Origin: Trichaptum fuscoviolaceum
Lineage: Eukaryota; Basidiomycota; Agaricomycetes; Hymenochaetales; Trichaptaceae
Reading direction: 5' to 3'
NCBI GenBank assembly: GCA_910574455.1
Contig: CAJSYZ010000005.1
Coordinates: forward strand, 7,378,001 to 7,442,000
Length of the DNA stretch: 64,000 bases
Below are positions 9,497-21,299 of the stretch, in pieces. A program made the position numbers and the translations under genes. Positions within the stretch are counted from its first letter, which is position 1; each line of letters opens with the position of its first letter. The notes under the pieces were generated by a model. It worked only from the letters and a program-made list of their open reading frames with translations. It searched no databases and was not told the DNA's origin.

Positions 9497-11665
9497 ATGG
9501 ACATTTCTCCAGACGAATACAAGGAGAATGACACGGAGAAACAGGACGAACGCTTGGAATACAATGAGAGGCCACAAGCACGATTCGAGCTGGCAGCAGA
9601 CGAGGCCGAGTGGACGGAAAGACACAGTAGGCGGCTAGCAGCACTGTCACGCAAATTGTTGACGTGGGGTGTTGAATCTCGAGGTGTGTTAAACTAAAGG
9701 AGTGTCTTAACTGTATAATGCTGATTCTTGTGTTTCCGAAGGTATCTTCCCCGTTTCGAAGAAAGATAGGAAAGACCGAGACTTCCACAAGATATTCTTC
9801 GTATGGTTCGCGATGAACTTTAACATCTTATCGTATGGTTATGTTCCGACATTCTGCCTACATGACTTAGAGTGAACGTTATCGCGATAGGTTCTCGACT
9901 GGCACAGTTGGGCCAGTCGTCTACGGTCTGAGTCTACGCGACACTTGCCTCATCATTTTATTCTTCAATATACTGTGTTGTGCGCCCCCAGCATACTTGT
10001 GCGTATCGAATCTCGTATCTTCGATGCCGTAGCTCCTGCGCTCACCGCATTCCACCCGAACAGTGCAACATGGGGACCGAAATTGGGCTTGCGGCAGATG
10101 TGCCAATCTAGGTACAGCTTTGGGTAATTTGCTTCAGTTTCTTGTTCAGTCGGTATGAAGTACTAAAGCCTAATTGATATGCAGATACTATGGTGTCATT
10201 GTTCCAAGCATCTTTAATCTCGTCACAATGATGGGCTTCATGATTTTGAACTGCATTTTAGGAGGTCAGACTCTTGCAGCGGTATCTGATGGAAATCTTA
10301 GCTGGACGTAAGCTCTACTACGCAATCTAAAGTATTACCTCAGGAATAATAATGGTTGATTTAGTGTGGGGATTGTTGTTATCGCAATAATATCATTATT
10401 AGTGAGTGCTCCGAGAGGTTCATCTGCGACAAGCTTTCTTACGAAGAACTAGGTTTCATTCAGCGGATATAGAGTTCTTAACTGGTTAGATGGGTCATTC
10501 TTTGATACTCATATTTGACGATCTAACAAAAGTCATTCGCTCCAGGTATGAGCGTGTCTCGTGGATCCCTGTCTTAATAGTATATCTTGTCGCACTTGGC
10601 ATTGGTGGAAAGCACCTCTCGAGTCCCCCTCCCGCCGAACCGGCCACGGCGGGAACGGTGCTATCCTTCGCGTCCGTTATCGCTGGTTTCGTCTTGACTT
10701 ACTCGCCGTTGAGTTCGGATTTCACCATCTATTATGACTCCGCCGTATCAGGGTAAGCGGCCTGTGTTAGACTATCGGTGGCAAAATGAACTGACTGGCT
10801 GTTACATCATTAGTTGGAGAATATTCATCTACTCGTACCTGGGTTTCCTTCTCCCGATTGTAAGTTTATCCATCAACCTTGCATCTGGGATCTGGGTACA
10901 CATTAATGATTTTTTCAGGTCACAATACAATGTCTAGGCGCCGCATTTGGAATAGCTGCTTCCTCCGTCCCTTCATGGTCAGCCGCATACGCTTCCGGCT
11001 CTGTGGGCGACCTCATTGCTGCCGTCCTTTCCCCGTCCGGCGGGTTCGGCAAGTTCCTCACCGTGCTGCTCAGTCTCAGCGTCACCGCAAACATCGCGCC
11101 GACGATGTACTCCTTCGGCATGAGCTTCCAGGTATTCGTACCTTACAGCGCCGTACTTCCGCGCTATATCTTCTCGATCCTCGCGACGGCGGTCGTCATC
11201 CCCATTTCAATTGTCGGTGCTCATCGATTTTATACGACATTGACGAACTTCCTCGGCTTGATCGGATACTGGGCCTCATGCTTCATTGCTGTCATCTTCA
11301 TCGAGCACGTCGTCTTCCGAGCTCATGCGGCTTCACTCTTCCCGGATGGCCAACCTCCACCCATCTCAGGGAAGGCAGGAGATCTAAACGCTTCACCTAC
11401 TCGATTTTTCTATTCCGAAAACGCCTTCGAGAACTACGATATCTCCGCATGGAACGTTCCCTCACGCCTACCTTCCGGAGTCCCTGCTATCGTTGCAAGT
11501 CTCCTCAGCTTCGGCCTCGTCATCCCGAGTATGGATCAGGTATGGTTCGTGGGGCCCATTGCGAAGACTACTGGTGACATTGGATTCGAACTGGCTTTGG
11601 TTGTGACAGCACTGCTTTACATTCCACTACGGTTCGCTGAGATCAAGTTGAGGAAAAGGTTATAA
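9497..11665 (+). CDS. Purine-cytosine permease (FCY2-type NCS1 transporter)
   Basis: A plasma-membrane nucleobase:cation symporter of the NCS1 family, predicted to import cytosine, adenine, guanine or hypoxanthine. Exons reconstruct a hydrophilic N-terminus, then FFVWFAMNFNILS, FSTGTVGPVVYGLS, LFFNILCCAPPAYFATWGPKLGLRQM, SRYSFGYYGVIVPSIFNLV, MGFMILNCILGGQTL, SVIAGFVLTYSPLSSDFTIYY and VTIQCLGAAFGIAA. After these comes a long last exon (10919-11665) with the remaining helices (IAPTMYSFGMSFQVF, GLIGYWASCFIAVIFIEH, IPSMDQVWFVGPIAK). About ten introns are needed; each has canonical GT and AG ends. Total length of about 500 residues fits FCY2 proteins. I start at ATG 9497 because it is the first in-frame ATG with the acidic N-terminus; a start 60 bases earlier in the same frame lacks ATG. 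Confidence 0.92.
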
Positions 11666-11945
11666 TTGGAGGGAGGTTTATATATGGATGCGAGTTTCCG
11701 TTGTCTATGTAAGTCTATAGAACAATGATCTGCCTCAATTGTACGAATTACTTTGCTCAAATGTATGGCTCGCGAGTAGACAAGGCACAATATGACCATT
11801 AAAATGAAACGACGCTTTGCAGCACAACGAAATATTAGATTCATCGAGGCAGAGCTTAATGTTTGGAAGACGCAAGAGAGTGACGTATGGTCTGTATGTA
11901 CTATACGCCATGAAGTCAATCACAAGAGCGCGTCCGTTTTCCATC

Positions 11946-13518
11946 TTAACCGACGGCCTCAACGTCATCGCGAAGTTCGGCTGTCAGGTTTCCAAGATAC
12001 CTTGGAGCAAACAATATTCGAGAGGGCGCGGATCTCAGACCGGGATCTCCGCGGAGTGTGCACTCACTCTCTAAGCGCAAATTGAGTATGAGGCGGGAGA
12101 GGAGGACAACAGAAATGCTGATGATAAAATGTTTAGTTCCATCACAAGATGAATGTTAACCTAGCCTCTTACGCTGGTCCAATGACAGTATTTGACCCCA
12201 TTTGTTCGGTGAATAATTGGTCCGGGAAAATCTATGAGCATCTCTTTAAGTGATCGAAGAGGTCTGGGTTGATTGGCTCTCACAAAAAAGCAAACGAGCG
12301 AAATGATATTTGCGACAACCATGACTCTATGCAGGGGTTTTAGCTCCTTATTTCACCGAATCGAAAGCTCTCACATAAAATATATGCAGCCTACGCAATG
12401 GTGAGTTCCAACGATGCTTTTTGAAAGAATTTAGGCCCTCACCGTCTCTGAAAAATAGTATGTAGAGAGGAGAAAGGCTCCTTGGACCTGTCTTCAAAGT
12501 ACGCCAAGTCCGACATGCTGTGAGAATGAAGACAAGGACATCAAATATTATCGATGATGTGATAGCAAGCACATATGCTGAACTGTCGAGTAAGCCTTTG
12601 ATGTCACATATACGCGACGCGGGATTTCTTACTGCTAATAAACAAGTCAATAAAGACCATTGACTTTACTCAGACAGGACATACGACACGGTGCCAACTG
12701 ATATGTCGCACATACCTCCCTTCAGATCTATGTCGAGTCCACCCATACAAAAGACAACATACTATGTATTGGTGAGTACAGTATGCCTGCGAGTGATATG
12801 TGGGCAACTTACGGACAAAACAGCTATGCAGTATAATCCTGCTATGCTCATCATGCCAAGGATGGGCACATTTCTATGATATAATGCGTAGGTCCTCAAT
12901 ATCATAGTAACTTGACCATAATATTAGCGTGGGTTTTGGTAGGTTCACCTATGAGGGTCTCGCCTATGATTGCCAATTGATTGACTAAAACTAGCATCGG
13001 AACAAACTTCGAAAATCCTTGACACTGCTCATTGTTCCTTCAATTGACCAGGTAAATCCCGGATGGCTCATGTACACTAGCAGAAACGTACAGCTAATGA
13101 AGGGATGATCATCAGCAGAGTACAAATTTCTGAAGCTTATAATCCTATAGTAAAACATTTGACTCACATTTGTCAGGTCACTGTAGATACCATCGTAGTA
13201 CGTGACCACAATGTACCCAACCAAAGAGAAATACCGGTTTAGAAGAAATATGGCGGACGCTAGGGTGCGTCTGGTGAGCCATATGGCTCGTATCTCCTCA
13301 GGAAGCGTTAGGATATGATCATATATCACGATGGCTTGATTGAATTGGTGAGGGTATGTTGCAAAATGAGGAACACTTGAGTGATTACTAGTTGATGTCA
13401 GAGTTATGTACTGGTTGATGAGTCTTATACAGATTCAGTATATGAATTATTTGGGGAAGATAGCAGTAAATACGCACTCAGACGACAAAAATGCCAAGCT
13501 AGTGGCAACTTGGGCCAT
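11946..13518 (-). CDS. DUF6533 domain membrane protein, copy #2
   Basis: Read on the minus strand, the exons give a short MAQVATSLAFL start (13518), then LINQYITLTST. The DUF6533 core follows, IVIYDHILTLPEEIRAIWLTRRTLASAIFLLNRYFSLVGYIVVTYY (13329 downward). Later come AYVLAITSSIIFDVLVFILTACRTW (about 12570-12490) and the family's LYILFFRDG (about 12465). The last exon, VVLLSRLILNLRLES ... FAPRYLGNLTAELRDDVEAVG, stops at TAA 11948-11946. It is inverted relative to copies #3-#6. The tail FAPR.LGNLTAELRDD is almost that of #4 and #6, so this is a close relative. Upstream of it (15215 to 15000, in gene direction) lies the same dispersed repeat that precedes copy #5. Function is unknown; the exons around 12650-12990 were not fully resolved. 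Confidence 0.65.
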
Positions 13519-14399
13519 GATATGATGGTTATATATGAGAGCTTGGTGGAGGCACCTGAGGATCTCGAACACCGGGTGGACGCTGTGAGCGGAGAATCTC
13601 GAGCTTCGGAAGAATAGGAAGTTCCGAGCTAAATTGTTCATTATATAGTCCTTTCAATGATGACAGGCTGTTGTAGCAAAGATCGGACACAATTAAACCG
13701 GGACAACTCACAAAGGATTCGCCTTCTCAAGACATTATTAAACCACCTGAGGTGATCGGTAAGGTTAAGGAAAAAACCATCAGAAATGGATCTCACCGAC
13801 GGTGTTCGTTAGTGATGGTATTCCAATATTAATTCGATGGGCAAAGATAGGTTCTTGATCAAGATGCAAATGAACCTTATGATTCCAACCGATTTACGGC
13901 AGTACTATGGATCCATTCACCAGCACTCTCTTCATACTTCATAGTGGGTGCTGTATGAGGCTGAGGCCCGTCGTGATATCATGGTGGACGTATAATGAAG
14001 TTTGGTATCATGGGTCGATTTGTTCAACAGCCTAGCTAAGCTATAATGTGAGGACTGCCTCGGATCAAAACTGCTAACTCAGTCACTGTGTTGATGCCAG
14101 TGTGATGTCACTTGATCAGTATTGCCGCCAACATCAGACCAGAATTATCGAACCTACACAAAAGAATGCGAGCACGGAGTTCAAACAGCACAGCGTAACT
14201 GGTATGATGATAGGGCTATGAAAAGTCAGATCCGGAGAAACTGGGAAGGTGTAATAATCATTGGATTATTAAGTGCATACCAGTAGCGGAACCAGTCACG
14301 CAAACTTCTACGGTCACTATCTTTCTTATCCGGTCATGAACTTCTCAGACGGTAGATGAAAATGAAAAGGAAGTTCAAGTTGGTAGTAGTGGATAGCTC
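13519..14399. other. Intergenic, nothing recognised
   Basis: Upstream region of DUF6533 #2, extending to the foldback element. No coding exon or further repeat is supported. Confidence 0.4.
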
Positions 14400-14921
14400 C
14401 GACTCGTCCAGTCTCCTACCCAAACCCTCCCATGGTTCGGAAGAGACCGAGGTCTCAGGGTCCAAGTTGAAGTTGAGGGGGACCCATCCTCCCGTAGGGT
14501 GGGTCTGGCCTCCAATATTTTAGCCGAGCCCGCTCATCGTAAGGGTCCACTCCCGAGCAACACTCACCGTGGGAATAATGTATCAGAAACTCGTTTTGTA
14601 CTTAGATTGCATGTACTAAGCATTTAGCTCACTAAACTGGCTCTTAAGTAAATTGTATAATACTTAGTACTCTCTAAAACTAAAATACAAAGCTGAAAGA
14701 GCTGTGTTAAAACTACAAGCCTAAGTTGTGCCCCGCAAGACATTATTCCCACGGTGAGTGTTGCTCGGGGGTGAACCCTTACGATGAGCGGGCTCGGCTA
14801 AAATATTGGAGGCCAGACCCACCCTACGGGAGGATGGGTCCCCCTCAACTTCAACTTGGACCCTGAGACCTCGGTCTCTTCCGAACCATGGGAGGGTTTG
14901 GGTAGGAGACTGCGACTCGTC
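14400..14921. mobile_element. Foldback, Mutator-like non-autonomous transposon
   Basis: Two inverted arms of 172 bp (14409-14580 and 14741-14912) match with only two mismatches by eye, around a 160-bp AT-rich centre. Arms begin CAGTCTCCTACCC. The 504-bp element is flanked by a perfect 9-bp direct duplication, CGACTCGTC (14400-14408 and 14913-14921). Long near-identical arms plus a 9-bp target duplication are typical of Mutator-like elements. There is no transposase, so it must be moved in trans. Near-identity of the arms suggests it is young or that the arms are gene-converted. Superfamily is inferred from duplication length and arm length only. Confidence 0.85.
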
Positions 14922-14939
14922 GTCGGACAGAAAGGGAGA

Positions 14940-15215
14940 ACTTGAACTTGAAGCCTAAGAATGGCAGCCTTGTCACTGGCATCACTGGCATGATGCCAGT
15001 GGTCACGGGCGTCGCCTTCCAAATCTGGACTACTATTAATCTATTAGTAGTATTGAGGCAAATGCCCTCAAAAACATCATTCTCCCAGTGTGCGGGCTTC
15101 AGTTGTTAAACTCCAGTCGACTGTTAGCGCTTCCAAGTACAATCTTATTGCATGAATTAATTAGTCTTGTTTCGCCGTGGCATCTGATACAGACCTTATC
15201 TCTTAGAACGTCCAA
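14940..15215 (-). repeat. Dispersed repeat shared with 53.9-54.1 kb
   Basis: On the minus strand, 15215-15100 matches 53885-54000 closely. Shared landmarks include CATTGGACGTTC, GATGCCACGG, AAGACTAATT, AAGATTGT.CTTGGAAG and CAGTCGACTGGAGTTTAAC. The rest (to about 15000) shares the GGGCATTTGC..CAATACTA stretch found at 54063-54084. A near-perfect palindrome (CACTGGCATGATGCCAGTG) lies at about 14983-15001. In both places the repeat lies upstream of a DUF6533 copy when read in gene direction. Confidence 0.7.
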
Positions 15216-15931
15216 TGGGAATAACCATATGCAAGACTTGACCGGAGATGGACTCGGGAAGCAAAATGAAATGGTGCAACATCCGACAAAGATTGTCATT
15301 CCTTCGTCTATCTGTTACTAAACTACATCACATGAGGGCATTTTGTCTTCTTGTCCAGGCTCGCGGCGCCATGTAGTGGGATCCTTGAGAGTTGAAGGTA
15401 CACTATAACCCGACAACGGTCAACCAACGCGGAGACGGGAACAGATTATCGTTTTCAGTCGGGCATTCGCACCACCGGGCCCTGCCCTGCCTGCCAATGG
15501 CCAGACCCTGTTTATCAGCACCCCACTATTCGCACTGATCTGAATAGACGTTGATCCATAATTGTGCTGCGCGCGAAAAGGGAGAAGTGCCCCGTATCTG
15601 TTGCGACGACGATTGGAAGCTCAGCTTGAGCTGTGCGTTCCAATCCGTCCGTATCGACCATCAGAATGATCAGAGGCTCCTAACACTGGGCAGTGCCGCA
15701 AGCTCCGAAGTCCGATTATAATTATTGGCAATTTCTTACTTGCCGCAAGCGGGTATTCCTACCAAATGCGTTTGCGCAAATTTTAATGGTGGGAGTATTT
15801 GCGAGCGCGGCTGTGGCGATCGCCTTCAGAATAAGAATCGCGAGCCATGCGGACGTTGGCTCCTCTCCTGGGTTCATCTCTGACCACCATCTCCTCTCCA
15901 CCCATCTTCGCAGACCACCTCGCATCTCGCC
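15216..15931. other. Intergenic / cyclophilin promoter
   Basis: No coding exon is supported. The last 100 bp before 15932 are C-rich (CTCCTCTCC, CCACCAT), as expected for the leader of a highly expressed gene. Confidence 0.4.
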
Positions 15932-16742
15932 ATGTCGAACGTCTACGTACGTACCCTCCCGTTCAGATCCCACCACATCCGTCTGTGCTCGTCGTTGAAC
16001 GCGCGCATATACTCACTGTTTCGTTTTTTTCGGGTTTTGGCCGCCAGTTTGACATCACCATCGCCGACAAGCCTGCGGGGCGCATCGTCTTCAAGCTCTA
16101 CGACGACGTCGTGCCCAAGACCGCAAAGAACTTCCGCGAGCTCGCGACGGGCCAGCACGGCTTCGGCTACGCGGGCTCGGGCTTCCACCGTGTCATCCCC
16201 CAATTCATGCTCCAGGGCGGCGACTTCACACGTCACAACGGCACCGGTGGCAAGTCCATCTACGGCGAGAAGTTTGCCGGTACGTCGCAATCATCTCAGC
16301 GCACATATGTCTTGCGCGATGAGGTTGGCGCGATGACTGAATGACACCTCTCTAGATGAGAACTTCAAGCTCAAGCACGACAAGCCTTACCTCCTTTCTA
16401 TGGCCAACGCCGGCGCGAACACGAACGGCTCGCAGTTCTTCATCACCACCGTCGTCACCTCTTGGCTCGACGGAAAGCACGTCGTCTTCGGTGAGTATAT
16501 GCGCCGCATATCCATCTTCCCATCGTAATCGACGCACCATCACCCTCCGATCGATAATCGATCGCATCATTCGTTTATTACGTAATATGATGAAACAGCT
16601 CCGCTGACTTCTTTTCTCTTTTCCCTCTCTGGCAGGTGAGGTCGTCGAGGGCCAGGATCTCGTCAAGAAAATCGAGGGCCTTGGCTCAAACTCCGGCTCG
16701 GTCAAGCAAAAAGTGACCATCGCCCAGTCTGGAACCGTTTGA
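15932..16742 (+). CDS. Peptidyl-prolyl cis-trans isomerase, cyclophilin A
   Basis: A cytosolic proline isomerase of about 162 residues. Four exons: 15932-15946, 16048-16279, 16356-16490 and 16636-16742. The isomerase site is intact: [16 protein letters not shown] (catalytic Arg with the Phe/Gln pocket), [15 protein letters not shown] and W in [14 protein letters not shown]. The length is that of a single-domain cyclophilin with no targeting peptide. The family assists protein folding and is the cyclosporin A receptor in fungi. The tiny five-codon first exon (MSNVY) followed by FDI is a common gene structure in basidiomycete cyclophilins and fixes the start. Codon use is strongly C-biased, which fits high expression. 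Confidence 0.97.
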
Positions 16743-17808
16743 AGTAATTATTCTGGACAGTTAATGGAGGATCAGGTTTCTCGGAAGTGATAGAAAAAGT
16801 TGAAATATAACGTGTATTAGGTAGTCTGAATGTCCATCGATTCCATTCTTTCTGGATGGGATCATGTATCCGTATGCGTGAACTCTTTTTGTGTTGAGGC
16901 GATGCGTCGTGACGATTGAGCGCTTCAAGTTTCCAGTCATGATTTGTGATAGCACCAATGGGTTCAATGCGACCGCACGATAAGATCGCATTACCACTGG
17001 CAACGATGGCCGCCGAAGGGGCGAGACACCCATGAGATCCAACAGTGTTTGGGGGTGATGACTGGATTGGGATGAAATGCTTTCGGGAGAAGCGCACGGC
17101 CAGGGAACGTGCGCCTTTGAAGTGTTCAAGCATGATATATTGAACGCACGCGCACGCGCCCGTCCGAAGACGGAGCTTATCTACTACAGGGTATATCGAC
17201 AATCGTACGTATATTTTTGTGTGCATGCATGAGTCTTGAACGGGGAGGGATGAGGACTAAGTAAGATCCGGCGAAGATGTCTGACGCTCCAAATTTGCAA
17301 CGGTCGGCATGGGTGTTTGAAGTTCCAAGATGTGCTGGATAACGCTCTGCAGCGCCTTTGAGAAATTTTGGTGTGGGTTTCTTGGATGGATACCACGAGC
17401 TTAAGGTGTAGCAGAGAGGAAGACTCAAGAACGAGCCAGATATGGAATCTCTTTGAGAACTTTGGCTATTTATATTTGTGTGTGCTTACCATTAATTATG
17501 AGACTTTGGCTGTGGGCGCGTAAGGACCTGCGGAGTGTCCGACAAGCCATCACGACGACGAGCTCTGTGGATTGCCCACAACCGCTACGCTTGATTGCCA
17601 TCCACCATGTCCTCCCTCTGCGTATTTAGGATCGTGCACCCGCAACCACAATGCTTCCACAATTCACTGCTCACCCATCCGAGTCCTCGAAGACACTCAC
17701 TCACCCGTTTTCTCGACAATATCTGCATTCTCAGACTACCTCAGTTGACGTCGTCGGCGCACTCGAGCGTAACCTAACCACCTTCATACGTCAATACTCC
17801 AAACCACA
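16743..17808. other. Intergenic, convergent/divergent spacer
   Basis: Open frames on the minus strand (for example 16702-17226) run into the cyclophilin 3' end, lack recognisable domains and are not called. The right third is the CT-rich promoter of the next gene. Confidence 0.4.
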
Positions 17809-18573
17809 ATGGCGATCATGACGATCTTCGCGCGTGCCCCGAAACCCACCCGCACCGCTAACGCCGTGCCGATCTCTGACGACGACGGCACGCTCGCGCT
17901 GCCCGCCGCGCCGGCTCCGGCGTACACCACATCTTCTGCGCGCGCGCCCCTCCCTGCTGACCGTGACGACGAGGACGACTGCACGGACGCCGTGGACGAC
18001 TTCTTCGGCGTCACCTACACACGCGAGGAGCGGCGGACCCGGCGGCTGCGGCTTGCGCAGGAGGCCACACACGCGTCCCGACACGACGCGCCTGTATACA
18101 TCTCCGAGCCTGTCTCCACCATGTCCGCCGTCGTAGATGAGAAGGCGGCCCTGCCCGCCTATGCTACATGGGAGAAGGACCTCGAGAGCGCGAGCATCGC
18201 GGGCACGCTGCCCGAATACTGCGAGGCGGAGACGGGCCCGGAGCCCTTCTCGATTCCTCAAGGTCTATATAAGTGGGGTTTCTGTACGTCTCTTCCCCCG
18301 CATTTGCTCTCGCCTTCAGACCGTGCTCACCTTCCTCATCCAGTCCTGCCCCTCTTCTGGTTCCTCGGCGCGCTCCTCCTCATCAACTTCCACTCGCCGA
18401 CAGAGCTCGTCCCGCGTTTCACACCCGAGGAGAGCGCTCTCCGCGTGAGTGCGCTGCGCCGCGCCGAACGTCGTTGGGCGAGGCGCTGTCTCCTTGCCTG
18501 GATTATCTTCACGTTCTTCGCCCTGGCCACCGCTGGCATAACGTACGGCATCGTGATGAGCCTGAAGAATTGA
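17809..18573 (+). CDS. Two-TM basidiomycete membrane protein, unknown function
   Basis: A GC-rich, strongly C-biased frame. An Ala/Pro-rich start leads to an acidic patch (DRDDEDDCTDAVDDFFGV), an Arg-rich stretch, a Pro/Tyr-type LPAY...LPEY segment, and two hydrophobic helices near the C-terminus (PLFWFLGALLLINF and LLAWIIFTFFALATAGITYGIVM). Between the acidic part and the first helix lies a probable 66-bp intron (GTACGT at 18283 to ATCCAG at 18348). Its length is a multiple of three, so it can also be read through. Splicing gives LYKWGF-L-PAPLFWFLG, which fits the pattern of similar hypothetical proteins in other Agaricomycetes. The cytosolic N-terminus and hairpin anchor are inferred; the function is unknown. 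Confidence 0.8.
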   Translation: MAIMTIFARAPKPTRTANAVPISDDDGTLALPAAPAPAYTTSSARAPLPADRDDEDDCTDAVDDFFGVTYTREERRTRRLRLAQEATHASRHDAPVYISEPVSTMSAVVDEKAALPAYATWEKDLESASIAGTLPEYCEAETGPEPFSIPQGLYKWGFCTSLPPHLLSPSDRAHLPHPVLPLFWFLGALLLINFHSPTELVPRFTPEESALRVSALRRAERRWARRCLLAWIIFTFFALATAGITYGIVMSLKN

Positions 18574-18991
18574 TCCAGGGGCCACGAGCCATCTTATCAT
18601 GTATCGTTATTTCCTTCCTTTCCCTTCGTTTGAAGAGCCCGGTCTCTATGTATCATTATCAATCATCTGTCTTTTCTGAACCAACAAACGACCATTGTAG
18701 CTGTATTTTGTTCGCCGCCCATTCAAGTTATAAAATGATACGATTATAGACATCATCATAATAATATCTAAAACGAGTTCATCTTTTCTTGTAAACGCGG
18801 GCTATTCTCAAATCGACGAGACAATCTCAACTTCTGAGTTTTGAACTTGTCTGAACGAATCATGTCTATTCACCAATAAAACACAGTGGATGTATGTAAG
18901 TATGCTACAGTTTTGTTCACTAGTCGCACCAAGAACTTGGACTCTTCCTCCATCCCGAAATCCCAATGATATCGTGTTTATCAGAAGCAAT
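18574..18991. other. Intergenic between convergent genes
   Basis: 3' flanks of the two-TM gene and the SDR gene. Nothing else is recognised. Confidence 0.4.
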
Positions 18992-20387
18992 TCAAGGATG
19001 CTCAAGCAGATATCCGCCGTCGATGGTCAGGATCTGTGGCAAATATCAGATAGCGGTCCTCGTTAGTTCGGTCAATACCTGCACTTACTTGCCCATATGC
19101 ATATTCGTTACACGCTAGTAGGAGCGCCGCCTGAGCCATGTCCTCGTCGCGGCCCGGTCGACCAGCAGGGATGCCTTTCTTCTCGCCATAAGACTCGTCT
19201 GTGGGGATCTCAGACTTGTTCGCTTCGTCTGATTCATTCGCTAGATGGCGGCTTTGTAAGTCATCGACGGAGTGTTGGGAGCTCAGAGCGACTCAAGCAG
19301 CAGCACTCACTTGTCATCTCTGATGGGAATATGCCCGGAGCGATGCTGAGGAGAAATTGTCAGCGCGGCTCATTAGGGTCTGTGATGGATCAAGAGGAGG
19401 GCCTGCTTACCTGTTCACACGCACTCTCACAGCCTTGCGCCGTAACTCCTGGGCGAGGAGCTTCGTAAGGTGGATATCGGCGGCCTTGCTCACGTTGTGC
19501 ATGAAGTGATGCTGAGTCGTGCGCGTGATGCCAGACATCGACGAGGTGTTGATCACAGAGCCCGTGTGGTTCAGGCGCAGCGTGGACGCTGCGGCGAGCA
19601 AGGGGATGAAGGCCACGGTCGTGAAGTAGTGCCTGGACGAGAATATTGTTTTTGATGAATCACGGCCAGGATAATGTGAGATGATGATGTGATGAGCCCC
19701 GCTCACCCGATGACGTTGGTCTTGTACGTGTCTTCCCAGTCCTTCTGGTCCTCCGCCCACAGCTCCTTCTGCAGCGCCTGCGCGCTCTCGTCGCCCTTCT
19801 CGACCGTGCTCGACGCGAGGGACACGCCCGCGTTGTTCACGAGCACGTCGACGTGCCGCTCGGACTTGGACACCTCTTGCACGAGCGCCGCGAGCGCGGC
19901 CTTGTCCGTGATGTCGACGACGACGGGGATCATCCTGCCTTTGGGGTGCGCGAGCGCCTTGCCGTGCGTGCTGACAGCGGTGTCCAGGGCGTCCTTGCGC
20001 CTCCCGGTGATGTCTGTAGAAAAAGAGTGGGGTTGACGAAACTGCAGATACGGCGATGAATTAGGGTTTTGCTCACAAACTTTTGCTCCGTTGTTCGCGA
20101 AAGCTTGGGCGATCTGGAGTTCTTCAGCTCGCGTTCGACGTTCGGATAAGAGCAGCACCATACCATGAGCCCTACATTTGAAGACAAATGCTTCTTCAGA
20201 ATGATAACATGCACTCATTAATATCTCAAAGCATACCAATGCCAGTGCCTCCGCCTGTAACGACAGCAACCCAGTCTAGCACGACCGTGTAGTCTAGTTA
20301 ACGCTTGAGTACCGACACTTTTGCATCCTACTACACACCTTCGACATTGAACAAGTTCGCAATCTTGAAGTTATGGTTATTCGCCAT
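18992..20387 (-). CDS. Short-chain dehydrogenase/reductase with Tyr-to-His at active site
   Basis: Spliced on the minus strand the protein reads MANNHNFKIANLFNVEG, then DWVAVVTGGGTGIG, LMIAQAFANNGAKVYITGRR, VDVLVNNAGVS, INTSSMSG, HHFMHNVSKAADIHLTKLLAQEL, IAPGIFPSEMT, GIPAGRPGRDEDMAQAALLLACN and ILTIDGGYLLEHP, with TGA at 18994-18992. This is a classical NAD(P)-binding Rossmann SDR: TGxxxGIG cofactor loop, NNAG, catalytic Ser and YxxxK. The YxxxK site reads H-N-V-S-K (His codon at 19497-19499) where relatives have Y-N-V-S-K. The lysine and serine are kept. If real, redox activity should be severely reduced. Introns have normal GT/AG ends. The substrate is unknown. Confidence 0.85.
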
Positions 20388-21299
20388 CACGGAATATTTT
20401 GCTGCTAATGTTGGTGTAGATGTTGCGATTCGTACGCGGGTTGCAAAGAGAGAACGAGCAGGAGAGGAAAGTCTGAGGAGGAACATGGGCACTTGTTATA
20501 AGAGTCGACAAGGCAGTAGTTATGAAGCTCGACGTGATAATGCAGTGCGTCATTGTTTTCGTCATCACTGGCAATGGTCGGGCTGAAGAACTTGAAGAAG
20601 AAGAAGCACGGTGGAGACAGAAAGTATAAGTAAGTAGACGCCCAAAAAGCGCTCGCGAGAAACCGGCCGTAAACTTGGTTGTCGACATTTCCGCCAGCGA
20701 GCCGCGGGTCTCCACTATCTTTTCCTTTTCGTCGACTAGCTGGACAATATCAATCTTGTCTGCTTGACTCAGTAGTACCAGCGCCTACCGCAAATTAAAC
20801 ATCTTCTGGCAGACGGTTGAAAGGACAAGATACGCAGGGTCATCTGTGGGACATGTGTATCGTAGATTTGATGCATTTTGTGCTTTAATGGCATGTATGA
20901 TACTCATGATCCCTGGCCACTCACTAGTATGTCTGGCCGGAATCCCCTTGGGAGCGTATATGCGAGAACTCGTCTGCATTTAGCACTCGATATCGTTTGC
21001 CATCACCCATCAATGCTTCTACCGGGAAAGGCATGCACTGCATGCAGCTCTTGTCCATAATTACGCTGGGCGTGATCTTGATTACCCGTATGTCTTGAGA
21101 AAGGACTCGCGCAAAGTCACCGAGCGTATGGTTTATCATATTTGGGTTTACTTGCGTAGTTGATGACATCAAAGCAAGGCACTGGCGTTACATACCTATA
21201 TAAGTTGTCGAACAAACTTGGTCAGGGGCTCCACGAAGCTCGGTCTGCGCTTCATCCACGATGATATGGCTCTACTGACAGATCTAAACATAGTGGATA
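20388..21299. other. Intergenic, nothing recognised
   Basis: Divergent promoter region of the SDR gene and of DUF6533 #3. No coding exon or repeat was identified. Confidence 0.4.

Noticed and set aside
16702..17226. 174-codon minus frame after cyclophilin
   Set aside because: Runs into the cyclophilin last exon on the opposite strand, composition is mixed and no motif is seen.
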